Below, piece by piece: positions 1 through 6,020 of a DNA stretch of 6,201 nucleotides; the stretch's first letter is position 1; every line of letters starts with the position of its first letter. Below the pieces are notes generated by a model. The model was not told the DNA's origin. It searched no databases and worked only from the letters and a program-made list of their open reading frames with translations. Source of the stretch: an uncultured delta proteobacterium (GTDB taxonomy: Bacteria > Myxococcota_A > Bradymonadia > REDH01); NCBI GenBank assembly GCA_903912275.1, contig CAIWGR010000001.1, forward strand, positions 1 to 6,201, written 5' to 3'. A program made the translations under genes and the position numbers.

Positions 1-35
1 CGCTGGTTGCCTACCTTCGTTCCGAATCGAAGTAG
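1..35 (+). CDS. 3' end of upstream gene, probable ExbB/TolQ/MotA-family proton channel subunit (partial)
   Basis: The frame starting at base 3 reads Leu-Val-Ala-Tyr-Leu-Arg-Ser-Glu-Ser-Lys and then stops at TAG (33-35). It ends 14 nt before the exbD start, just ahead of that gene's ribosome binding site. Only ten codons are visible, so the family cannot be recognised from sequence. The identity is inferred from position: exbB/tolQ genes usually lie directly upstream of exbD, and a short polar tail after a hydrophobic stretch would suit that family. In the complex, ExbB forms the inner-membrane pentamer around ExbD. Existence of a gene end here is fairly likely; the product name is a contextual guess. 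Confidence 0.45.
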   Translation, partial: LVAYLRSESK

Positions 36-37
36 CC

Positions 38-43
38 GGGAGG
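38..43 (+). promoter_or_regulatory. Ribosome binding site of exbD
   Basis: GGGAGG lies six bases before the ATG at 50. This is a strong Shine-Dalgarno match at good spacing, and it fixes the exbD start. Confidence 0.8.
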
Positions 44-49
44 TTTGTC

Positions 50-466
50 ATGGCCGGACAGGTAGATCAGGACGACGACGACGTCATCGCCGCCATCAAC
101 ATGGTGCCCTTTATCGATATCAGCCTCGTGCTGCTGATCATCTTCATGGTGACCTCGAGCTACATCGTGAAGGCGGCGATCGAGGTCGACCTGCCCACCG
201 CAGCGACGGGCTCGGACGCGGCGCCCAGCACCATCGGGCTGGTCGTGATGGCCGACGGCAAGGTGCAGTTGAACGGTGCCGAGGTAAGCCTCGAGCAGCT
301 GCCCGCTCTTGTGAAGGCCGAGGTCGCCAAAGACGCAAAGGTGCAGGCGATGATCGCCGGCGACCGGACGGCGGACTACGGCAAAATCATCGATGTGGTC
401 GATGTTGTGAAGGCCGCTGGTGTGAAGGCCTTCGCCCTCAACATCGAGCGTGAGGTCACCCCCTGA
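50..466 (+). CDS. exbD: ExbD/TolR family biopolymer transport protein
   Basis: This is the inner-membrane subunit that works with ExbB to couple the proton motive force to TonB. The protein has 138 residues, close to the usual ExbD length of about 140. It has a short acidic cytoplasmic N-terminus (Asp at 6 and 8-11), a single transmembrane helix at about 19-38 opening with the family signature INMVPFIDISLVLLIIFMV, and a periplasmic domain. Asp23 in the helix matches the essential membrane aspartate of the family (Asp25 in E. coli ExbD). The periplasmic part has the typical LP after the helix, a V-x-A-D-G-K-V strand turn and the G-D-R-T-A-D-Y-G-K motif near residues 104-112, followed by the final helix and strand. 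The start has a strong ribosome binding site. The stop lies 1 nt before the tonB ATG. TolR is the alternative, but a tonB and a receptor follow directly, which favours ExbD. Confidence 0.93.
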   Translation: MAGQVDQDDDDVIAAINMVPFIDISLVLLIIFMVTSSYIVKAAIEVDLPTAATGSDAAPSTIGLVVMADGKVQLNGAEVSLEQLPALVKAEVAKDAKVQAMIAGDRTADYGKIIDVVDVVKAAGVKAFALNIEREVTP

Positions 467-467
467 G

Positions 468-1322
468 ATGAGTGCCCGTGTCGAAAAGTTCGACCCGCTC
501 GCAAGCAGCGGAGACGACCGCGTCATCGGTCGTTTTGTTGTCGTCGCGCTGCTGAGTCTGGCAACCCAAGCGATGGTTGCAGGCGGCTTTGCCGTCAATG
601 CCAGCTTCGCCGAGAAACGGGCCGAAGAGAGCAGGGTCACGATGGTGGAGATCACCGTTCCCGACGAGCCCAAGCCACCGGAACCGCCTCCGCCGCCTCC
701 GGAGCCGCCCAAGCCGGAGCCCGTGAAGGAGGAGCCGAAGCCGCTCAAGCAGGCTCCGAAGGTCGAGGAGCTCAAGCCCGTGGAGCCGCAGGCTGCGCCC
801 GAGCCACTGCCCGACACGCCGCCGCCTCCGCCGGAGCCCGTTCGGCCCCGCCAGATCGGCATGACCGGTGAGTCCTTTGCGGGCACCGGCAGCGGCCCAC
901 GATTCGCCGCTGGCGACACCGTCCGCGGCGGTCGCCCCTCACGTATCTCCGTCGATCCCAAGGATGCGCGCAAGCCTGTCGATAGCCTGCCCGCAGCCCC
1001 CGCGGGAACCGGCGACAAGCCTGCGGTCCCAGACAGGGATGCCTCGCTGAAGGGACGTCCCGACTTCAACCGCTACGGCTACCCCGACGCAGCGCAGAAG
1101 CAGCTCGTCGAGGGCGACTGCCGTGTCAGCCTCCGCGTCGGAGATGACGGCAAGGTGGCGACCATCGCCTCCATCGACTGCACCCGCAAAGAGGTTGGCT
1201 TCGAGGACTACCTCCGACGCTACATTCCGCGCGAGATGCGCTTCCGACCCGCTATCCGCGGCGGCGTCGCTGCGGAGTCCGAGGTCGTCTTTACCCACGA
1301 ATTCCGTCTGCCCGGCCGATAA
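468..1322 (+). CDS. tonB: TonB family energy transducer, proline-rich
   Basis: This is a periplasm-spanning protein that carries energy from ExbB/ExbD to outer-membrane receptors. It has 284 residues from the ATG at 468, which is 1 nt after the exbD stop with GAGGT about 11 nt upstream. A GTG at 450 in the same frame would add six residues and overlap exbD; I prefer the ATG. Order of parts: cytoplasmic tail (1-21), one transmembrane helix (about 22-43), a Pro/Glu/Lys-rich spacer (about 65-128) with runs of six and five prolines, a low-complexity linker, then a TonB C-terminal domain (about 200-284). That domain has the Tyr-Pro-x-x-Ala start (Tyr205), the V-G-D-D-G-K-V turn, a helix and R-F-R-P-A before the last strand. 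The helix keeps the Ser seen in E. coli TonB (Ser30 here) but has Gln34 where His20 would align. The C-domain has two cysteines (218, 238). Family assignment is firm; the receptor served is inferred from the adjacent gene. Confidence 0.92.
   Translation: MSARVEKFDPLASSGDDRVIGRFVVVALLSLATQAMVAGGFAVNASFAEKRAEESRVTMVEITVPDEPKPPEPPPPPPEPPKPEPVKEEPKPLKQAPKVEELKPVEPQAAPEPLPDTPPPPPEPVRPRQIGMTGESFAGTGSGPRFAAGDTVRGGRPSRISVDPKDARKPVDSLPAAPAGTGDKPAVPDRDASLKGRPDFNRYGYPDAAQKQLVEGDCRVSLRVGDDGKVATIASIDCTRKEVGFEDYLRRYIPREMRFRPAIRGGVAAESEVVFTHEFRLPGR
660..851 (+). repeat. Low-complexity proline-rich coding segment of tonB
   Basis: These codons (residues 65-128) are dominated by CCG, CCC, CCT, GAG and AAG and give repeating Pro-Glu and Pro-Lys units with runs of six and five prolines. 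Such segments form the stiff, extended spacer by which TonB crosses the periplasm. The DNA is repetitive enough to slip in replication or cause assembly errors. Confidence 0.8.
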
Positions 1323-1324
1323 CC

Positions 1325-1328
1325 AGGA
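1325..1328 (+). promoter_or_regulatory. Ribosome binding site of the receptor gene
   Basis: AGGA lies five bases before the ATG at 1334, in the 11-nt gap after the tonB stop. It is a modest match but well placed. Confidence 0.55.
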
Positions 1329-1333
1329 ACCCC

Positions 1334-4036
1334 ATGCAGTTGACCTGCCGCCTCCGCCTCACCGCACAGCTCGCGCTCGCAGCGCTCGCCGTGCCGTCGT
1401 TCGCCGCGAAAGCATCGGCCGAAGAGCCCGCTCCCGCGGGGGAAGAACTCATCGAGCCCGAACTTCTCTCCAGCGTCGAGGCGGCCTTCCCACCGGCCGC
1501 CTTTGCAGCTGGCCTGCAGGCCGATGTCATCCTCCAGATCGACATCAGCGAGACGGGCGCTGTCACCAATCCGGTTCCCGTCGAGGCCGCCTACTTCGGC
1601 TACGACGACAAGGGGAACCTCGTCGAAGAGACCGCCGAAATCACCGCCGACAAGCATGGCTTCATCGCCTCCGCGCTCGCGGCCGTGACCCAGTACAAGT
1701 TCAAGCCGGCCATCCTCAAGGATGCCAAGCGCCCCGAGGGCGTCGCCATCCCCGTGCAGGTGACCTGGAAGGTGGGCTTCGTCATCTCCGAGCAAGAGAT
1801 TCAACGGCAGCTCACCGAGAAGGAGGCGCAGCGCGACCAGGCGGTCGCCAGCGACCCCACCGCGCCGGTGAACTTTCAGGGTCAGCTCCTTGTGCGCGGC
1901 GTCCGCGACCCCCTCTTCGGTGTGAAGATCAAGCTCCGACAGACCACGCCCGACAGCGGGCTCGCGCTTGAGGTCACGACCGACGCAGAGGGCCGCTTCG
2001 CCGTCCCAGGGCTCAAGTCCGGCACCTGGGAGATCAAGGTCGATGAACCAGGCTTCCGGCTCTACACCACCACCGAGAAGGTCGAGGCAGCCCAGCTCAC
2101 CGAGGCCACCCTCTACATCGAGCGCACCCGTGAAGGCCTCGTGACCCGCACCACGGGCGAGCCGCCGCCGAAAGAGGTCACCCGGCGCATCCTCACCGTG
2201 CGCGAAATCCAGCGCATCCCCGGCAACAACAACGATGCCATCAAGGTGGTCCAGAACCTCCCCGGCGTCGCCCGCTCCGCCTTCAATGGCGGCCAGGTCA
2301 TCATCCGCGGCTCGGCGCCCGAAGACACCGCCTTCTTCGTCGACGGCATGCAGCTGCTCGCCATCTACCACTTCGGCGGCCTGCGCTCCGTGTTTCCGAG
2401 CGAGCTCCTCTCGTCGGTCAACCTCTACCCCGGCGCCTTCTCATCGCAGTACGGCCGAGTCACGGGCGGCGTCATCGATGTGCGCACCAAGTCGGAGCGG
2501 CTCGAGCGGCTCCGCGGCCACGCCGACGTCAACTTCATCGACTCAAGCTTCTACCTCGAGGGCCCCATCGGCAAGGATGTCGATTTCCAAGTCGGCGCCC
2601 GTCGCTCCTACATCGACTTCCTCCTTGAACCCCTCTCCAAGACGCTCGGTCTCAACTTCACCACGGCGCCTCGCTACTACGACTGGCAGGGCAAGGTGCG
2701 CTGGTATGCCAGCCCCAACCACACTGCGTCGCTCTTCATCTACGGCTCGAACGACCTTCTCGACTTCGTCCGCGAAGACCAGCGCGACATCCCGCCCGAC
2801 CTCCGCGGCGGCATCAAAATCTCCACCGCCTTCCAGGGCGCCATTGCTCGGCTCGACTCCAAGCTCGCACCCGACCTCACCAACCAGTTCCAGTTCCAGT
2901 ATCAGCCTCAGCAGCAGGGGTTTTCGCTCGGCGAAGGGCTCTACTTCAACCTGAACGTGAACTTCTTCTCCTTCCGCGATACGGTTGAGTGGAAGGCCTC
3001 CGACACCTTTACCCTCCGCGGCGGTACGGACCCGAAGTATTTCACGGGCGACATCAAGCTCAAACTGCCGCGTCCGCCCAAAGAGGGTGAGACCCCCGTC
3101 GGCCTCGGTAACTCCGAGGTGCTCGAGGTCACAGAGAGCTTCAACCCTGCCATCTACAACCTCTACACCGAGGCCGAGTGGAAGCCGGCGCCCCGCCTGC
3201 TCCTCATCCCCGGACTCCGCTACGAGTATTACGACCGGGTCCAGCGGGGCGCTCCGGACCTCCGGCTGGCCGCGCGGTTCAACCTGACAGACGAACTGGT
3301 CCTGAAGGCCGCCTATGGCCGCCACCATATTTCACCCACGCCCGACGAGACCAGTTCGTCGCTCGGGAACCCCAATCTCAACCTCGAGCAGGCGGATCAC
3401 TACGTGCTCGGCGCCGAGTATGCCTTCACCCCCTACCTGAGCTTCACGGCAGAGGCCTTCTACAAAGACCTCGACAACCTGGTGACCCGCTCGAACGGCC
3501 CGCTCATCTATGACAACGCCGCAGAGGGTCGCATCTACGGCGGCGAGTTCTTCCTCCGCCACCAGCTGGCCAACAACTTCTTCGGTTGGGTCGCCTACAC
3601 CATCAGCCAGAGCGAGCGGAAAGACCGGCCCGGCGAGGACTGGCGGCTGTTCGACTTCGACCAGACCCACATCCTCAACCTCATCGCGAGCTACGACCTG
3701 CCGAGCAACTGGTCGGTCGGCGCACGCTACCGGTATGTCACAGGCTCTCCCGAGACACCGATTGTCGCAGGTGTCTTTGATTCGGACAGCAACAACTATG
3801 TCGGCGTCACGGGCGCCAACAACAGCACCCGCAACAAGCCCTTCCAGCAGCTCGATGTGCGGGTCGACAAGAAGTGGGTCTACGACACCTGGACCCTCAA
3901 CACCTACCTCGACCTCCAAAACGCCACCAACTACGAGAACGAGGAGGGGGTGAATTACCAGTATGACTTCGAAGGGAGTCTGCCGGTTACGGGTATCCCC
4001 ATCTTCCCCAGCTTCGGCCTCCGCGGAGAATTCTGA
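1334..4036 (+). CDS. TonB-dependent outer-membrane receptor with N-terminal TonB-like and carboxypeptidase-regulatory-like domains
   Basis: This is a 900-residue beta-barrel transporter of the outer membrane. Signal peptide: about residues 1-29, basic then hydrophobic, with a likely cut after Ala27-Ser-Ala29. Residues about 47-154 resemble the TonB C-terminal domain: F-P-P-A-A-F-A-A-G-L start, an I-x-E-T-G-A-V turn, a helix, Y-K-F-K-P-A and a final strand. A charged Gln/Glu-rich segment (153-172) follows. Residues about 181-265 form a carboxypeptidase-regulatory-like sandwich with the T-D-A-E-G-R-F motif (216-222). The plug follows (about 280-390): IQRIPG, VVQNLPGVA, VIIRGSAPEDTAFFVDG (322-338), the IYHFGG element (344-349) and YGRVTGGVIDV (373-383). 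The rest is barrel, with the typical S-L-G-N-P-N-L-N-L-E-Q-A-D motif and a terminal Phe, the usual signal for barrel insertion. I see no certain TonB box; the stretch around 265-285 is where it would lie. The substrate is unknown. The stop overlaps the next start by 1 nt. Confidence 0.92.
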   Translation: MQLTCRLRLTAQLALAALAVPSFAAKASAEEPAPAGEELIEPELLSSVEAAFPPAAFAAGLQADVILQIDISETGAVTNPVPVEAAYFGYDDKGNLVEETAEITADKHGFIASALAAVTQYKFKPAILKDAKRPEGVAIPVQVTWKVGFVISEQEIQRQLTEKEAQRDQAVASDPTAPVNFQGQLLVRGVRDPLFGVKIKLRQTTPDSGLALEVTTDAEGRFAVPGLKSGTWEIKVDEPGFRLYTTTEKVEAAQLTEATLYIERTREGLVTRTTGEPPPKEVTRRILTVREIQRIPGNNNDAIKVVQNLPGVARSAFNGGQVIIRGSAPEDTAFFVDGMQLLAIYHFGGLRSVFPSELLSSVNLYPGAFSSQYGRVTGGVIDVRTKSERLERLRGHADVNFIDSSFYLEGPIGKDVDFQVGARRSYIDFLLEPLSKTLGLNFTTAPRYYDWQGKVRWYASPNHTASLFIYGSNDLLDFVREDQRDIPPDLRGGIKISTAFQGAIARLDSKLAPDLTNQFQFQYQPQQQGFSLGEGLYFNLNVNFFSFRDTVEWKASDTFTLRGGTDPKYFTGDIKLKLPRPPKEGETPVGLGNSEVLEVTESFNPAIYNLYTEAEWKPAPRLLLIPGLRYEYYDRVQRGAPDLRLAARFNLTDELVLKAAYGRHHISPTPDETSSSLGNPNLNLEQADHYVLGAEYAFTPYLSFTAEAFYKDLDNLVTRSNGPLIYDNAAEGRIYGGEFFLRHQLANNFFGWVAYTISQSERKDRPGEDWRLFDFDQTHILNLIASYDLPSNWSVGARYRYVTGSPETPIVAGVFDSDSNNYVGVTGANNSTRNKPFQQLDVRVDKKWVYDTWTLNTYLDLQNATNYENEEGVNYQYDFEGSLPVTGIPIFPSFGLRGEF

Positions 4037-5232
4037 TGCCGTCCCAGCCCTCCGCTCTTGCCCTCCGGCTGCTGCTCCCCTTTGCGCTCTTCGTCGGCTG
4101 CAATGGCAACATGCTTGAGCAACAGTCCACGGTTTCCAAACTCCGCGTGCTCGCGATGCGGGCCGAGCCGCCCGACCTGGCGCCGGGGGAAACGGTGACG
4201 CTCGACGCGCTCGTTGTCGACCCGCGCCACGACCGCTGCACCGAGTTCGGGGCCGCCGGTTCCGGGAGCCCTGCCGACTGCCTCTCTCCCGAGGTCGTGG
4301 GGCCGCCAACGCTCCACTGGGAGCTCTGTCTGTTCGACCAGGGCGCAACCAATCTCTACCGCTGCGGCACCATCCCCGACCTCCCGCCGGATGTTACGCG
4401 CCGCGACCTTGGCACCGGCGCCACCGCATCGATTGCCTACAACGCCATCGTGCCGGCCCCCTCCTTCATCGAGCAGGCCTGCGGCCAGCTCGCCTCGGCC
4501 GATCTGCCTGACTTCGTCGAGATTCCATCCTGCCGGCGCGGGCTGCCCGTCACCATCCGGCTGACGGCGATTGCGGCAGGCGCAGACCTGGCAGGTCGCA
4601 CGACCGATCAGTTCTGCCTCGATCAACCCGCGGACTGCGAGATTGCCAAGAAGTCGCTCACGCTCCTGCTCCCTGAAAAGGTTGGCGAGAGGAACCACAA
4701 TCCCCACATCGAGGGGCTCTTCAACGGCGCCACGGAGCTCGAGTCCGAGGTGGCAATCGTCCCCGCCTGCGGCGACGACTCGGTGCCGAACGAGGAAGAT
4801 TACGACCACCACGACCCCCGCGTCGTTCCGCTCGTTGCTGTGGTCACGGTGGGCGAGGGTTCGGGCAGCAGCGCAGAGTTGTTCAACCCGGAGCCGTCGC
4901 AGGCGGATGCGTCTCCTGCACCGAAGCGCGAGTTCCTCGACATCGCCTGGCACAGCACCTTCGGCGGGCTGCGCGGGGCAACCTACTGGGGCGAAGGTCT
5001 GACGACCGACGATGAGATCACGCTCAACCAGCTCGAGTTCAAGCAGCACATGAAGGACTACGACCTCTCGGAGCTTCCGGCGGGCCCCGTGCGCATCTTC
5101 GCGGTGCTTCGTGACGGCCGCGGCGGCGTGGACTTCCGGGAGGCGGAGCTCAGCATCCCCTTCATCACGGGTTCGGGGAACGAGGTGGCTGCGGACCAGC
5201 AGTGCTTCGATGTGCAGGGCGTGGCGAAGTAG
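4036..5232 (+). CDS. Cys-rich outer-membrane lipoprotein of unknown function, receptor partner
   Basis: This is a predicted lipoprotein of 398 residues. A hydrophobic signal (about 8-21) ends in F-V-G-C, so Cys22 would be lipidated; Phe at -3 is less common than Leu. The next residue is Asn rather than Asp, which fits outer-membrane sorting by the E. coli rule. After a short linker, residues about 35-62 (K-L-R-V-L-A-M-R-A-E-P-P-D-L-A-P-G-E-T-V) look like the first strands of an Ig-like beta domain. Ten further cysteines (68, 82, 98, 110, 149, 166, 194, 201, 245, 390) could form five disulfides. An acidic, His-containing stretch (247-260) and V-L-R-D-G-R-G-G-V-D near the C-terminus are further marks. 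From memory, similar uncharacterised lipoproteins occur in myxobacteria, often beside such receptors. Its ATG overlaps the receptor stop as TGATG, implying coupled translation. A role as substrate-capturing or receptor-capping partner is inferred; no catalytic motif is visible. Confidence 0.8.
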   Translation: MPSQPSALALRLLLPFALFVGCNGNMLEQQSTVSKLRVLAMRAEPPDLAPGETVTLDALVVDPRHDRCTEFGAAGSGSPADCLSPEVVGPPTLHWELCLFDQGATNLYRCGTIPDLPPDVTRRDLGTGATASIAYNAIVPAPSFIEQACGQLASADLPDFVEIPSCRRGLPVTIRLTAIAAGADLAGRTTDQFCLDQPADCEIAKKSLTLLLPEKVGERNHNPHIEGLFNGATELESEVAIVPACGDDSVPNEEDYDHHDPRVVPLVAVVTVGEGSGSSAELFNPEPSQADASPAPKREFLDIAWHSTFGGLRGATYWGEGLTTDDEITLNQLEFKQHMKDYDLSELPAGPVRIFAVLRDGRGGVDFREAELSIPFITGSGNEVAADQQCFDVQGVAK

Positions 5233-5236
5233 CGGC

Positions 5237-5276
5237 TGTTCAGGATCTCGGCCTGCAGGTTCCGCTGAACAATTTT
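5237..5276 (+). terminator. Candidate rho-independent terminator of the exbD-tonB operon
   Basis: TGTTCAG (5237-5243) pairs perfectly with CTGAACA (5265-5271). Inside, CGG (5249-5251) can pair with CCG (5262-5264), leaving a five-base bulge on the left and a ten-base loop that contains the palindrome CCTGCAGG. The run AATTTT follows at once. It begins 4 nt after the lipoprotein stop. The stem is interrupted and the T run is short, so it may be weak. Confidence 0.4.
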
Positions 5277-5319
5277 GAAAACCGTAGGGTTCTTGGTGTG
5301 TTAGCGTGGCACTAAAAAC

Positions 5320-5348
5320 TTGTTCAGTGGTTAGGTGTTCAGTATCTT
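5320..5348 (+). promoter_or_regulatory. Candidate sigma70-type promoter for the 203-residue protein gene
   Basis: TTGTTC (5320-5325) and TATCTT (5343-5348) are separated by exactly 17 bp. Three of six bases match the -35 consensus and four of six match the -10. The pair lies in an AT-richer spot 30-58 bases upstream of the ATG at 5379, giving a leader of roughly 20-25 nt. Two TGTTCAGT copies lie at the -35 element and the -10 element. No start-site data exist here. Confidence 0.4.
5321..5343 (+). repeat. Direct repeat TGTTCAGT, possible operator
   Basis: TGTTCAGT occurs at 5321-5328 and again at 5336-5343, start to start 15 bp. The core TGTTCAG is also found at 5237-5243 and, inverted, at 5265-5271, giving four copies within 107 bp. 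The last two overlap the candidate -35 and touch the candidate -10, as an operator for a repressor or activator would. No regulator gene is visible in the window. Confidence 0.4.
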
Positions 5349-5367
5349 GTCGTTCCTTGCCCCCCTT

Positions 5368-5374
5368 GGAGGAA
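5368..5374 (+). promoter_or_regulatory. Ribosome binding site of the 203-residue protein gene
   Basis: GGAGGAA lies ahead of the ATG at 5379, with six bases between GGAGG and the start. It is close to the perfect anti-Shine-Dalgarno complement and is good evidence that the following unknown frame is a real, well-translated gene. Confidence 0.8.
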
Positions 5375-5378
5375 CGTC

Positions 5379-5990
5379 ATGAACTCGCAGCCCATCCCCT
5401 TCATCCCCCGTCTTTCACTCACCAACGCCGGCGCCACGGTCTACCGTCGCGCGCTGCCTGGTGAGGCCCTGGTTGCCGGTCGGCCCCTCCGCCGCTGGTT
5501 CAAGCTCTGGCACCACCGGGTGCGCGACATCGTCTTTGTGCGTGCGGTGCAGCTGACGCCCTCCATCACTTCCTACGCGATGCTTCGCGTGCTCGAGGGC
5601 GGCGACGCCCGGTTTCTTCAGGCGCTTGTCAGACACGGGGAGGGGATGCCCACGGACATGCAGCTTGCGATGGAGACAGCGAGCACGCTGGCCCTCTTGG
5701 CGGATCGCGAGGTGGAGGCCTTTCCTCCGCTTCGCGCTCCCGCCTTGAGGATGCTCTCTCGGCTGACCATCGCCGAACTCTATGCCTCCGACGCGTCAGA
5801 AGGAGAGGGCGAAGAGGAAGCGGCACAGGTGGAGTCGAGCCGCGGCTGCGCCCTCCACGAAGAGGCCTCCTGGGCTGTCGCGCAGCTGCAGGAAGACGAC
5901 CTCCTGGCCGGCCTTCAGCTGGCTGACCTCGCCCGCCGCGAACTGCTCATGCTCGTGACCCGCGCCCCGAAGCTCAGCCGGCTCAGCTAG
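5379..5990 (+). CDS. Hypothetical protein, mainly alpha-helical, unrecognised family
   Basis: This protein has 203 residues and I do not recognise it. It is judged real because of the near-perfect ribosome binding site, the candidate promoter, codon use like its neighbours, and its place in a gap that would otherwise be empty. It has no signal peptide and no convincing membrane helix, so it is probably cytoplasmic. The first third is basic and aromatic (R-R-W-F-K-L-W-H-H-R-V-R at about 38-49). The middle (about 50-135) and the end (about 157-197) look helical, rich in Leu, Ala and charged residues. Between them lies an acidic, probably disordered linker (about 138-154: Asp/Glu with Gly, Ser and Ala). 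There is one cysteine near residue 157. It has its own promoter signals, so it need not belong to the transport operon, and it converges on purM. Confidence 0.7.
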   Translation: MNSQPIPFIPRLSLTNAGATVYRRALPGEALVAGRPLRRWFKLWHHRVRDIVFVRAVQLTPSITSYAMLRVLEGGDARFLQALVRHGEGMPTDMQLAMETASTLALLADREVEAFPPLRAPALRMLSRLTIAELYASDASEGEGEEEAAQVESSRGCALHEEASWAVAQLQEDDLLAGLQLADLARRELLMLVTRAPKLSRLS

Positions 5991-5992
5991 TT

Positions 5993-6011
5993 CGCTCCGC
6001 AAAGAGGAGCG
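5993..6011. terminator. Candidate bidirectional hairpin between convergent genes
   Basis: CGCTCC (5993-5998) pairs perfectly with GGAGCG (6006-6011) around a seven-base loop. It sits 2 nt after the stop of the hypothetical gene and 9 nt beyond the purM stop on the other strand. There is no T run on either side, so it could end transcription only weakly, or serve to stabilise 3' ends. Confidence 0.3.
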
Positions 6012-6020
6012 GCAGACCGG

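Noticed and set aside
450..467. GTG at 450 as the tonB start
   Set aside because: It would overlap exbD by 17 nt, and the GAGGT at 452-456 then falls inside the gene. The ATG at 468, 1 nt after the exbD stop, makes better use of that site.
11..1069. Long open frame on the minus strand (352 codons) opposite exbD and tonB
   Set aside because: It is the mirror of the Pro-rich and GC-rich coding strand, with runs of Gly and Ser, no ribosome binding site that I could see and no family motifs. The plus-strand frames are clearly ExbD and TonB.
1874..2128. Carboxypeptidase-regulatory-like domain of the receptor as a sign of peptidase activity
   Set aside because: This sandwich domain is a common non-catalytic extension of outer-membrane receptors. 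No zinc-peptidase residues are present.
1220..2371. Long minus-strand open frame (383 codons) opposite the receptor gene
   Set aside because: Stops are rare in the antisense of GC-rich genes. The translation is Gly/Leu/Glu/Asp-rich without any domain signature, while the plus strand has a full receptor.
3332..5049. Two overlapping minus-strand open frames opposite the receptor end and the lipoprotein gene
   Set aside because: They overlap each other as well as well-supported plus-strand genes, and have low-complexity Arg/Gly composition. Treated as antisense shadows.
5275..5304. Second sigma70 promoter, TTGAAA followed by TGTTAG
   Set aside because: The -35 half is fair but the -10 half matches poorly at 17-18 bp spacing. 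The downstream pair at 5320-5348 is better placed and spaced.
5307..5324. Sigma54 promoter starting at TGGCAC
   Set aside because: TGGCAC is a perfect -24 half, but the next TTG is two bases too far and lacks the required GC of the -12 element (TTGTT instead of TTGC).
5971..5989. GCTCAGC tandem repeat (GCTCAGCCGGCTCAGC) as a recombination or attachment site
   Set aside because: It lies within the last codons of the hypothetical gene, encodes L-S-R-L-S, occurs only as this one pair, and has no nearby integrase or tRNA gene.
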